A stretch of 64,000 bases of DNA from NCBI GenBank assembly GCA_030267565.1, contig BRXU01000015.1:2293001-2357000 (forward strand), read 5' to 3'. The DNA comes from Pleodorina starrii (taxonomy: Eukaryota; Chlorophyta; Chlorophyceae; Chlamydomonadales; Volvocaceae). Under the pieces are notes generated by a model. The model was given only the letters and a program-made list of their open reading frames with translations. It had not been told where the DNA came from and searched no databases. Shown one piece after another: positions 54,336 through 64,000 of the stretch. The translations under genes were made by a program, and so were the position numbers. How positions within the stretch are numbered: the stretch's first letter is position 1; each line of letters opens with the position of its first letter.

Positions 54336-56955
54336 ACTAGTATGCCTGCCTGCCTACTAGTATGCCTGCCGGCCTGCCTTCCTGCCTGCCTGCCCGCCTG
54401 CCTGCCCGCCTGCCTGCCTGCCAACCCCCTTGAATGCCGCCATTCGCTGACCCCATCGCGACATCCCGGGTTCCAGGTCCGCGGCCACGTGTTTGTCAAT
54501 GCCAGTCTGACTGAGGCGTTCTGCATGGCCCTGGTGGAGGCGGCGGCGGCGGGGCTGGTGGTGGTGTCGACCGCCGTGGGCGGCGTCCCTGAGGTGCGGC
54601 AAGGCGGGGCAGCGCCGCCCTCGGCTGCCCTGGCGGGTCCTGTCGGTCCTGCTCACCTATTGCCCACTAGCCCGCCACCCCGCCGTGGCGCCCGACGCCC
54701 TGACCAGCCGCCGCCATGCATGCATGTGTGCCCCTTGTGCGCTGCTCCGTGTACCATTTAGCACAAAGGCCGGATCAGCTTGTCGGAAGCGCTCTCTGAC
54801 CGGCCCAGTGCGCCCGCTACTCCGCGCCGCGGCTGCGGCTGCTGCTGATGCCAGTGGCCATCCCCTCCCTTCCCCACCCCGTCCAACCACCCTCTTCGCT
54901 GCGGCTATCCTTTATTTCCCCTTCCCTCCTCCCCTCCCCTCCTTCCCCCTCCCCTCCTTCCCCCTCCCCTCCTTCCCCTCCCCTCCTTCCCCCTCCCCTT
55001 CTGCCCCGCCCCCCCCTCCCCTCCCCTCCCGCCAGGTTCTGCCGCCCGACATGATTGTGCTCGCGGAGCCGTCCGCCGAAGGGCTGCTGGTAGGCTGGGT
55101 GCTGGGTTGGGGGGCCGGAGGGATGTATAAAGAGAAATTCGCAGCGGAGAAGGAGACGGCGTTAGCGAACGGACCCAGAACCGGCGGGGGGATGAGGAAG
55201 ACACCGCTGTGAAGGGCGGGGGAAAGTAAAAGAAAAAAGATACTGTTGGGAAGGGGGGCAGGGCAGGATGTGGTCAGGGCGGTGAGCTCTGGGCCAGCGC
55301 GTGGCCAGTACCGCTAGGTACACATAAAGCGAGGGCGACCGCCGGTATTGGGCGGGTGCCCGCCGACGGCGACTCGAGGCCTCCCCGGCCCCGGGTGCCT
55401 GGACCGCCTTACGGCCGTGCCACACCGCCACACCACCATTGCCCGGCGGGCCTCGTTCCCCCGCAGCTCCGCGGCGCGCGTAAGGAGTGCTGTCTTGACT
55501 CCTTGTGCGAGCGCGCGTGTGTGTGTGTGCCTGATACCGGGTCCAGACTTGTGTGTGTGCCTGATACCGGGTCCAGACTTGTCGGACTTGTCATAAGCTT
55601 GTCATAACTCGTCCAGGGCTCCAGGATTTTCTCGTGAAGCGCCCTCCGTCCGGAACCTGTCAAACCTTGCAGACGGCCATCGAGGCGGCCCTGCTGCGCG
55701 TACCGCACCAGCGGCCGGCGGAGCAGCACGAGCGCGTACGGCAAATGTACGACTGGAACGACGTGGCGCGGCGCACGGTGAAGGTGTACGACGCCGTCGC
55801 GGCGTCGACGCGAGACGACGGCCTGCCGGCGCGGCTGCAGCGGTGCGTCGCGTGCTCGTGTCGTACTACAGCGCCGGCGTTCCTGTTCTGCCCTCCTTGC
55901 TGCCCCTGGAGCTGTAGCTAAAACGTCCGTCCCGTGCCAGCCCGTTCCGCCGGCTTGTCCCCATTGGCGGCTCGCTCTGCTGCAACCTCGTCCCAACCCG
56001 CCGCGAAGCTGCTGCTTCAGCCCAGTCGCGCTTGCGCCCCACCACACCACCGCGCTACCGCTACCGGTATTCCCGCTTAGCTTCCGCTCAACCCCCAACC
56101 CCCCTTACCTCGCGCAGCTACGCCGCTGCTGGTCGCTGGGTGGGCGCCCTGTTCGGTGCAGTGGCAGTGCTGAGCCACCTGCTCATGGTCCTGATGGACT
56201 GGTGGCAGCCGAGACACACCATTGACGTCGCGCCCGACTGGCCGAGGCAAGGCGGCGGCAGTGACGGCAGATGCGATCGGGCCGAAGGCCAGGCAAACGA
56301 CGGCAGCGCCGGCGGCCGCGGCGACAGCCGCGGCGGCGGCGAGAGGAGCTCGGAGCACGGGGAGCCCCGCGTGGTTTCGGGGAGTGGGTCTGTGGGGCGG
56401 CGGGGCGGGAGGGGTGGCGGGAGAGAGGAGACGGGGGAGTTGCGGGAACGGCGGGGGCGGGGGATGGCGCATGAGGACGTCGGCGCAGGGCCGGATGGCG
56501 AAGCAGCGGCAGGGATGGCGGCGACGGCTGCGGCGGCAACGGCGGCGGCGGCTCGTCTCGCGGGGAGCTGCAAGGGGCCGGCGGCGGCGACGACAGGGTA
56601 TCCCGTTGGCGGCGGCGGCGGCGGCACCGGTGCGGCTGGTGGGTGGGCAGTGGCGGAGGTCTTTGCGGACAGCCGGGCGTGCGGCGGCGACGGGGCTGGC
56701 GTTGGGGCTGACGGAGGGGGCTGTGGCGGCACGACTGTGGGAGGCACCCCGGCGGTGGGCACATCGGAGCTGTTCGAGGGCGCGGCGGCCGCCACAGGCG
56801 GCGCTCCGTCGGCCTCCGCCGCAGCGGAAGAGACGGGGCCGCAGGGGGAGGGACAGGGAGAGGGACAGGGAGACGCGGGCGGGGCCCCCGCCAGGCTTAG
56901 GCGCAGGAGAGGGAAAGGGAGAAGGGGAGGAGGTGGTGGTGGAGGGGAAGGGTGA
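50747..56955 (+). CDS. PIGA: PIG-A, catalytic subunit of GPI-GlcNAc transferase
   Basis: This enzyme transfers GlcNAc from UDP-GlcNAc to phosphatidylinositol on the cytosolic face of the ER, the first step of GPI-anchor synthesis. Thirteen exons with matching phases give 694 residues: 50747-50855, 51297-51376, 51788-51853, 52221-52343, 52594-52650, 53015-53077, 53346-53463, 53674-53885, 54160-54237, 54477-54593, 55036-55089, 55673-55842 and 56118-56955. Signature stretches in order are [73 protein letters not shown], GGDGPKR and [20 protein letters not shown], which is the GT4 EX7E site. A membrane segment follows ([20 protein letters not shown]). After it comes a roughly 240-residue Gly/Ala/Arg-rich tail with no counterpart in the human enzyme. 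That tail may be real or the last exon may be shorter. The identification is secure. Confidence 0.96.
52454..52495 (+). repeat. (GTG)n/(GGGT)n microsatellite in a PIG-A intron
   Basis: Nine or so GGT/GTG units followed by GGGT units lie in the intron after exon 4. Confidence 0.9.
54249..54422 (+). repeat. CTGC/CCTG tetranucleotide microsatellite in a PIG-A intron
   Basis: About 170 bp of CCTG units lie between exons 9 and 10. Two interruptions read CTACTAGTATG, suggesting an internal duplication of the repeat. Confidence 0.92.
54909..55035 (+). repeat. Long polypyrimidine tract before PIG-A exon 11
   Basis: Almost pure C/T, dominated by CCCCTCCTTCC units with mirror symmetry, ending at the acceptor CCGCCAG. 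It is probably an expanded polypyrimidine tract. Confidence 0.85.
55141..55182 (+). repeat. 42-bp dispersed repeat, copy 1
   Basis: Starts GCAGCGGAGAAGGAGACGGC and ends GACCCAGAACC. It lies in PIG-A intron 11. An identical 42-bp sequence lies on the opposite strand at 58173-58214. Confidence 0.9.
55521..55580 (+). repeat. Two perfect 30-bp tandem repeats in PIG-A intron 11
   Basis: Units 55521-55550 and 55551-55580 are identical, starting GTGTGTGTGCCTG and ending GTCCAGACTT. Confidence 0.95.
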
Positions 56956-58242
56956 CGAGGGGAGGGCGGACGGGGTGACGCGGGAGGGCCTGGGCTGAGT
57001 CACCGGGATCCTCTGGCTTGGCGGCGTTTGCAAAAAAATTAACCACGGCAGTGGCGTGCGTCTGGCGGTGAGGCAGGAACGCAGGATGGATGCATCGCAG
57101 GGGCACACATGGCTGTTGTGTGACGACGTGTGGACAGGGTCCACAAGTCCGTGATGGCACGGAGGCTAGGCGGAGGATACACACCGAGCGAGGACGTGTA
57201 TGTGGGAGGAGGGGTATGGGCATGAAGCCATGAACTTCCCGGCGTCGGGTGGTCGAGGCCGCAACAACAGCTCCTCCGATGCGGCCCTGTGTGGTGAGGT
57301 CCATCGACAGGGTGCATCTGCGGACATTCGGTACGTGTGAGGGCCTCGCGATGTGGTTGCAGACCGAATGCTGCTAGAGGCTGGAATGGCTCGGGTTCGT
57401 AGCTGGCTTCTGCGCACTGCAGAGGCCAAAGGGCCCAACGGCACCCCAGGGCGGGATATCCACTGTCCGTCTGTGTTACGGTACTATCTCTGACAGGCCA
57501 CACACAGGACAAAGAGTATCGACAGGCCACACACACACACACCCTTGTGACGATCGGGGGGCCCAAATTTGCATCGCGGAAGCGCGCCGCGGAAGGGACT
57601 TGCCCGCCTTGTCCCCGCACACCTAACCCACACACTGGGCGGCTTCTTAGGCCGGCTGCAGAGCCAGGACAAGGAAAGAAAGCGGCGACCTCTGCCGGGA
57701 ATGAAGCCCACAAACACGCGGTCACACCCGTCCTGCCATGCTGCCAACGCCATGAGTGGACCCTTTTACAGTGGACCCAACCGAATCACTGCCGTGTTTC
57801 GTTGTCTGTCATCGGGCGACCGCCCCCGATCACCAACTCAACCGGATTATGAATATAATTGCTGTTTGTTGCCCGAGAGAGATCTCCTTCGAATTCAGAG
57901 TTTGTTTCAGCTGCGCCTTCGCCACTGCCATCATCACTCATTCAGCTCACCTGAGCCACAGGGCCCCCCCTCCCTCTCCCCCCCCACACACACAGAGCGC
58001 CTTCCTCAATAGCCTCCATTCCGTTCCATCCATCCATGACGGATTCACCACACGGCGCAGATCCAGGTCCCAATCCATACCCCGCAGCCCATCGCTCCGC
58101 CCAACGCAGCACACCTTAACGAAAATGCGCCCCACGCCCCTACCCCCCAGGTATGTTTGGTAAGAATTGCTGGGTTCTGGGTCCGTTCGCTAACGCCGTC
58201 TCCTTCTCCGCTGCGGTTTTTCTTTTTACCCTACCCCCCCTT
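56956..58242. other. Convergent intergenic region (3' UTRs of PIG-A and the minus-strand gene)
   Basis: No gene is supported. The second copy of the 42-bp repeat lies at 58173-58214. A short CA run is at 57529-57542. Confidence 0.5.
58173..58214 (-). repeat. 42-bp dispersed repeat, copy 2 (inverted)
   Basis: Reverse complement of 55141-55182 without mismatch. It lies just downstream of the stop codon of the minus-strand gene. Confidence 0.9.
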
Positions 58243-61200
58243 TTACACGGACCCGGCAGCGGTGGTGCGCGTGGTTGCCTGCAGCACCGACCAGGCCATG
58301 TCCAGCAGCATATCGGATTGCGGCGGCGGCGCCGGCGGCTGCGGCGCGTCGCCCTCCCCGCCAGCACCGGGGCTTATCGCTGCGCGTCCGGCAGCCGCGC
58401 CGTTCCCACGCGGGCCCTCCGCTCTCCTTTCTCTCCTGTCGCCGGCCGCCTCCTCCTCCGCCTCCTCCGGCGGCAGCGTGCCGCACAGGCTCTGCAGGTA
58501 CCACCTGGGGGACCGGAACACGATTTCAAACGAAGCGGCCCGGGCCGCAGCGGATGGGTTATGTTTCGGGGTGGGATCTCCCCACTCGACTCCACTCCAC
58601 TCGACTCGAACACCAAGACCCCAAAGCCTCCGCTGGCAACGCCTCTCCTCAGCCACATGCGCAGCTGCTCTAAAGCCGTTTACCGGTAGGTCTTCCAGGT
58701 TGGCAAGCGCCACTTGAAAGAGCAGCGCAGCGGCGTGGCCTGCTGGAACTGCGCTGCGCGCCCGCCATAACCGGCGACTGCCCCTCAGCCCTCAGCCCCC
58801 ACCCTTGCCTGGCCGTTATGGGTTGCTATCACCCCGGCACCGCACCACGCCGGCACCACCTGCTGGAAACCATGCCGCTCGCCGCTGCCCCACCCCCGGC
58901 CCTTCCTCTCTCCTCCTCCCCGACCCAACGCTCTGGTCACACCAGCCCTGCCCACTCGCCCTCCCCCTCCCCGCTTCCGTCCCACCTGATGTTGGTGTCC
59001 CTGTCCAGCGCTGCCCCCGCCGCCGGGTCCGACGCCACGAGTGCCGCAAAGGCCCTCAAGGACACCGCAGCTGCGTCGGCCGGGGGCAGTCCGCCGCCCT
59101 CCGCCCCGCGCGGGTCCAGCCAGGTCACCAGCTCCTGGGGGGACAGGGGAAGCAGGACGGTTGGTCAGTTGGCCAGTCGGTTGGTTAAACGATTCGTTAT
59201 TTGGTCGGTGGATCCAGCCAAGGTAAGCGCTCCAGGGCGGTAGGACAACACGAGCGGGTAGGTCTGTTGCTTTGGTGGATTGGGGCTTTAGGGTCGAGAA
59301 GCTCGCGACTCTTCCTCCCTGACCTTCCAGCTCGGCTCCCTGGACCTTCCCTGGACCCACGCGCCCACCCCACCTGCAGCAGCGCCAGCACCTCCTCCCG
59401 GTGCCGCTGCTCAAGTACGGCCCCCAACCCGCCCACCGCCGCCGCCGCCGCCGCCGCCTCCCCGCCGCCGTTCCGCAGCGGCCCCGCCTCCCCAGCGCTC
59501 CTCCGCTCCTGCTCCTGCGGCTCCGGCAGCCGCAGCAGCCCCGGCCAGCACAGCACACCCGCGAGGATGGCGGCGAGGCCCGCCAGCGGGTCGGCGTACG
59601 GCAGGGGCTCTAGGTACGGCGATTCGTACTCGCCGGACCGGAGTACGGCAGCCACGTCGTCCAGGACCCGCCGCGCAAAGCCTGGGGTGCGGTAGAAGGT
59701 AACGATGCGGTGTGAATTGTACTATTTGTGGGGGGCACCAGCTAAGAGGATTTGGGCGGAGGGACAGACCCAGGGGCAGATCACAGTTAGCGGCGCGCAG
59801 CACAGACCCGGCAGCCACTAGACGGCTTCCTCCTGCAGCCCGTTAAATGTCCCAAAGCATTGACGTTTCATCACCAGCTCTTATTTACCCAAATGTCCCC
59901 GTATAGCCCATCGTACCTGCCGCCACCAGCGCCTGCTGCCCCGCAAGGCAACAGCGCGCCAGCGCCCCAGCCCGCCGCGCCACCCGACGCTTCGCCGCAG
60001 TGCGCTGCACGCCGAGCCCGCCGGCGACGCCGCCTCTCGCGCCGCTGCCGGCGCCACCGACACCACCGGGCGGCATCCACCCGCCGGCGTCGTCGTAATC
60101 CTCGCAGAGCAGCCTCGCGGCGCACTCCAGCAGAAGCGGCCGCCGCAGCGCCGCCGGCAGCTGCAGCAGCACCGCCGGCGGCGGCCCTGCTGAGGTGGCG
60201 TCGGCGGCGGCGGCGTCAAAATCAGTTAGGCAGTACGACATGACCGCCTCCGCCGCGAGGAGCTCCAGGTCGTCCAAAACGGCGTCCGGCTCTGTTGCAC
60301 TGGCGCTGCGAGCCTCCCTCGATTCCTGTTCAGCGGCCAACGCGCCGCCACTGTCTAGGATGTCAATCAGGGACATCCCCCGCGGCTTGGCGCCCGACTG
60401 GGCGCTGCCACCGCCGTCGCCGTTGCCGCCGCCGCCGTTCCTTCCGGCGCCGCCGGCAACGGAGGCGTTGCGCGTCGGCGACGACGACAGCGACAGCGAC
60501 TCCGCGCGGCGCGGCTGTCTGGCGGACAGCACCGCGTGCAGCGTGTCGTACAGGTCACGCAGCGCCCCGGATACCGCCGGTGACGCCGCCGCCAGCGGCG
60601 CCGCGCCGCGGACGACCGGCAGCGCCCAGGCGGGCGCGGCGCTGGCGGCGGCGGCGCAGCCCCTCACGCGGCCCGCGATGTGGCGTAGCAACGCGCACAT
60701 GGCATCCGCCGCCGCCGGCTGAGCTGCCGACGGGTCCCGCTGGGCCGCGCCCGTCGCCGTCGTCGTGGTTTCGGAGGCAGTGGCGGCGTGCTCCGCCGCT
60801 GCGCCCAGCACGCGCGCCGCCGCTCTCAGCCACGCCTCCACCTCCGAGGCAGACGCGGTAGCGCCGTTGGCGGCGCCTGCCGTCAATGCGGCGGCGCGCA
60901 GCATGGCCTGCAGGAGCGGCGTCAGCACACCACCACCACCACCACCTACGCCGCTTGTATTGCCGGCGCCGGCGCCACTGGCGCCTGCCGGCGCCAGAAG
61001 GGACAGCTTGCCCAGAGCTGCCGCGGAGCTCAGCACATCTGCGGAGAGGAGCAGAAAGACGCTGCCGCCGTGGCCGCCACTGCCGCCGCCGCCAGCGTTG
61101 GCCGCGCAAGCTGCCGCCGCCTTGGCCACGCCGCCGTTGACCCGAAACAGCCAGGGCTTATCCGACGCCATGCAAAAGCAGCTCAGGAGGTGGCCTAGCA

Positions 61201-63419
61201 TCCTTTGCAGCCGCAATCGCTGCTGCTGCGACGCTGCCGCTGCCGCCGCGGCGACGGGCCGCGCCTGCAGATGCAGCTTCGGGGCCGACGCCGCCGGCCC
61301 ATCCCGGCCGCCATCCACATCGCCATCGCCCCTTGGCGCGCAACCCAGCAATGCAAGGCTGTTGGCCCGGACAAAGCCCCCCAGCAGCGCAGTACACGCC
61401 AGCAGGTGCGTCGGCGAGCGGCCTCCCGCCGCCGTCCCGCCCCCGACGCCCCCAGCCAAGGCGCCGCCATGGCTGCTATGACCGCTGCTGCCGACGACGG
61501 CGGCCGCCGCCCAAGCCTGCAGCGCCGCCTCCAGCGCCGCCGCCAGGTGCGTCGCCGCCGCGGCGTCGGCCACCGGCTGCGTCGCGTGCGTCGCTGCGCA
61601 CAGCCGCTGCCACCACCGCAGCTCCGGATCCAACAGTACGAGCAGATCCAGCGCCGACAGATCCACCACCAAAGGGTCGTCCGCCGAAGGCGGCGGCGCT
61701 GCCGTTGGCGCCGACGGCGCCGGCGCGCCACGCGCCAGTCCCGCGCGCACCACGTCGCACACTGCCCTCGCCGCCACGGCTGCACAGCCGGGCGGCAGCA
61801 TGTGGAATTCCGCCGCCAAGCCCGCCAGCAGCCGGTGGGCGACCCGCATGAGACCCACCGCGAAGGCGTCCAGCGCCGCCGCGGCCGCGAGCAGGTCCGG
61901 CGCCGCGGCGGCGGCGGAGCCGCCGCCGCCGCCGCCAGGCGGCGGCCGCAGCGCCATGCGCAGCACCAGCGCCGTCAGGTGCGGCGCCAGCGCATCGAGA
62001 AGCTCCGCTGCGTGCGGTGGGGAGCTGGCGGCGACGGACGACGCGAGCTCCTGAAGCACCGTCAGCAGCAGCTGCTGCTGCCGCGGCAGCGGCAGCGGCA
62101 GCGGCGCCGCCGGCACCTGGGTTTGCTGAAACTGTGCGGTTGCGGCCGCGGGCAGGCAGACGAGGCGGCCCAGCGCGTCGCAGAGCTGCGGCCATGTGGG
62201 TCCGAAGCAGAGGTCCTCCAGCAGGTGTACGTCGGAGGACAGGGTCTCCAGCGCCGCCACGGGGGAGTCGCTGGTGGTCTGCGGGGCGGGCAGGCGTACA
62301 CACAAACAGTCAAGGTGGGGCGGCGCGGGGCGGCAGCAGCAGCAGGGCGGTAGTGAAGCGTGCTGGTGATGGGTCGTTGGATGGGACATGGAAGGCAGCG
62401 GCGGCGCGGTGTGGGGGAGGGGCCACTCAGGCGTGTTTACGTGCGACCACTGCAGGCGGTGTGGTGCAGCGCGCAACGTGGCATCTATCCCCTACTCCCC
62501 GTTTTCCGGGCCAGACTCATGCTCACCAGCTCAGACAGCAAGCTGTCCACCTCCTCCGGGCCCAGCAGATCGATCGGCCCTTGCAGGTCGAAAAAGAGTG
62601 ACTTTTTCCCGCGCTCTGGGGGAGCCTGCATGTGGGGAGGTCGCGTGGGATCAAGTGGTGGAACCAGGCGGGAATGGGGGGAATCGGCATTGCAAAGGCC
62701 ACGAGGCTGTGATGCCGGCCGGCGTTTCAACAACCCCTCCGGTCCCGGGGGAAGGGGGCGCACCTGAGTTGTGTTGTGATCGGTGATCGTGCACGTGCTG
62801 ACCACGGCCTGCACAAACTCTGAAAGCATATCTTGGTCCTGTACCTTCGCCAACGCTGACTCGCGAGCTCGCCTTGCGGTCTCATCTGGATTGCCCTCGT
62901 GGCTCAACGACAGCTCCAAGCGTTCGCCAAGCCAGTGGTACAGAGCGTTATGGAGGAGCAAATTGCAGTTCGTGCCCTAAAGATTGGGGGCGCCGCTTTA
63001 GTCACGGTAAGAGTTGTGCAGTTCGTCCATGTACGCGTACCTGCAACTCCTGGTCGCTGGCAGCCCGCGCCAAGGCCTCTGCATCGTATGGCGCACTTAA
63101 AACATCACATAATTCCCCGAGATGCCGGCAAAATGCTTGGATAGAGTCTGCTGGTTGAGCAGAGCCCTCAAGCGCGCTTCCGAGATGTCCTGGCATGGCA
63201 TACATACATGTACAGGGTGTCGAAATCCAATAGGAATTTTTAAGCGTTCATGGCCAGTGCTGTTTGCGATTTGCATGCCTCGGGAGAGGGCGAACACGAC
63301 ACGTAGGTGAGCTTCTCATGACGTACAGCTGCCGAAACGTTAGGTCATAACTTACCGCCAAAGCCGCCGCGCGTTAGCATGCCCTGGCCGTGCATCAGCC
63401 TGCGGAAGAAATCCAAAGA
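58243..63419 (-). CDS. Large predominantly helical protein of unknown function (5' partial)
   Basis: Nine exons join with fully consistent phases, at least 1,220 residues: 63419-63356, 63189-63041, 62976-62764, 62625-62527, 62278-59917, 59681-59374, 59134-58986, 58753-58684 and 58491-58243. The sequence is rich in Leu/Ala helices (LDFFRRLMHGQG, ALYHWLGERLELSL, LLEDLCFGPTWPQLCDAL, ALLFQVALANLEDLP), with Gly/Ala-rich insertions between helices. That overall look resembles HEAT/ARM-repeat proteins such as exportins, but I cannot match it to a family and do not assign one. An acceptor-like TTCAG directly precedes 63419, so at least one 5' exon lies further right. The stop TAA at 58245-58243 is part of a TGTAA motif. 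It is convergent with PIG-A. Confidence 0.75.
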
Positions 63420-64000
63420 CTGAACCTAGCAAGCCTGTTGCGAGGGAATTCCGAGTCCCAAACCCACACTCCCCTCCAGCCCTCCTTCCCGACGTGTTGG
63501 GCCGATACCTAACCTAGCAATTACATTTGGCGGGCCGATTCTCGGAGCCTCGCAACATGTCGTCGAGCTGTCGGACCAAAATGCAACGAGTATCAACGAA
63601 AGACCACCCTGTCCTGCCAGGTCCTGCAAACCCTATGCTGCCCGACACCACAACCACTGTAACCACCTCTCACACCACAACGAACCAGCCCGCCTTCGAT
63701 CCGTCGTCCAAACGCCTGCCCCGACCTATCGCGCCATTGTGCAAGGAATGTCGAAAATGTGTGCAGATGCCATCGACAGCAACCACGGTCTCTCCTCATA
63801 ACTTCTTCGAAGGCGCAAGGAGAACGCACCACATGCAGCAACTGGCGCCCGCCGGCGCCCAGCCAGAAGAAACCACTCGCTCTCTCCCATTCGATATTAC
63901 GCGTGCAGGAGAGACGCCGACGACGGGACGAAAAGATACATGGTTCCCTCCGCGATTGAAGTTCGCAATAGGACCTAGGGCCTGGCACCTGGCAGGCCAC
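63420..64000. other. Upstream region of the minus-strand gene
   Basis: It should hold the first exon(s) and promoter of the preceding gene. The open frames present (for example - strand 64000-63593) show no convincing protein signature or splice link. Confidence 0.4.

Noticed and set aside
54249..54422. CRISPR-like or protein-coding reading of the CCTG repeat
   Set aside because: A uniform tetranucleotide microsatellite without spacers. Its open frames (poly Ala-Cys-Leu-Pro) are a by-product of the repeat.
56077..57144. - strand frame of 355 codons opposite the PIG-A tail
   Set aside because: Pro/Arg-rich complement of Gly/Ala-rich coding sequence. It has no domain and overlaps the PIG-A membrane exon, which is secure.
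57039..57725. - strand 228-codon frame in the convergent intergenic region
   Set aside because: No recognisable domain, Cys/Pro-rich composition, no splice partners, and it lies between two 3' ends.

Overview
The window is GC-rich eukaryotic nuclear DNA from a volvocine (Chlamydomonas/Volvox-type) green alga. The evidence is a pherophorin gene with the SPP-repeat linker typical of that group, many short introns with GTGAGT/GTGCGT-like donors and C/T-rich acceptors, TGTAA as the apparent poly(A) signal, and Ala/Gly/Gln-rich proteins. It divides into a retrotransposon-rich left part (1-26350) and a gene-bearing right part (27900-63420). Exon borders were derived by hand from splice-site motifs and reading phase. 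For all seven spliced genes the phases of the exons I list agree across every intron.

Positions 1-12181 hold most of a very large Ty3/gypsy-type LTR retrotransposon on the + strand. One uninterrupted frame of more than 11 kb encodes Gag, a retropepsin-like domain, membrane segments, reverse transcriptase, RNase H and integrase. Three kinds of unusual extra module are present: a Dnmt3-like cytosine-5 DNA methyltransferase domain between RNase H and integrase, a PHD finger plus Tudor-like reader after integrase, and a second SAM-methyltransferase-like domain at the C-terminus. This is the most interesting object in the window: a mobile element that appears to carry its own chromatin-reading and DNA-modifying functions. 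Its 3' end lies against the 3' end of a pherophorin gene on the - strand (12494-14859), whose C-terminal domain looks cut short.

Positions 14860-17444 carry no gene that I can support. Positions 17450-26344 form a composite LTR insertion flanked by the 5-bp duplication CCCAT. A small TRIM-like unit forms its left end. A chromovirus follows, with gag, an in-frame UGA, then protease, RT, RNase H, integrase and chromodomain, and with a 401-bp 3' LTR. A 5'-truncated LINE on the - strand (22143-23487) has inserted exactly at the RT catalytic motif, flanked by a 12-13 bp target duplication, so the chromovirus copy is dead.

The right part holds host genes. They are: a 2,253-residue Gln/Pro-rich coiled-coil protein (27894-37114, +); a 656-residue unknown protein with a C-terminal hydrophobic segment (38853-41240, +); a DUF3067-type small protein (43344-44170, +); the ubiquitin-eL40 ribosomal fusion gene (46374-48778, +); PIG-A, the catalytic subunit of the first step of GPI-anchor synthesis (50747-56955, +, 13 exons); and, convergent with PIG-A, a large helical protein of unknown function on the - strand (58243 to at least 63419). 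These genes cover unrelated cellular jobs, and nothing suggests co-regulation beyond chromosomal proximity.
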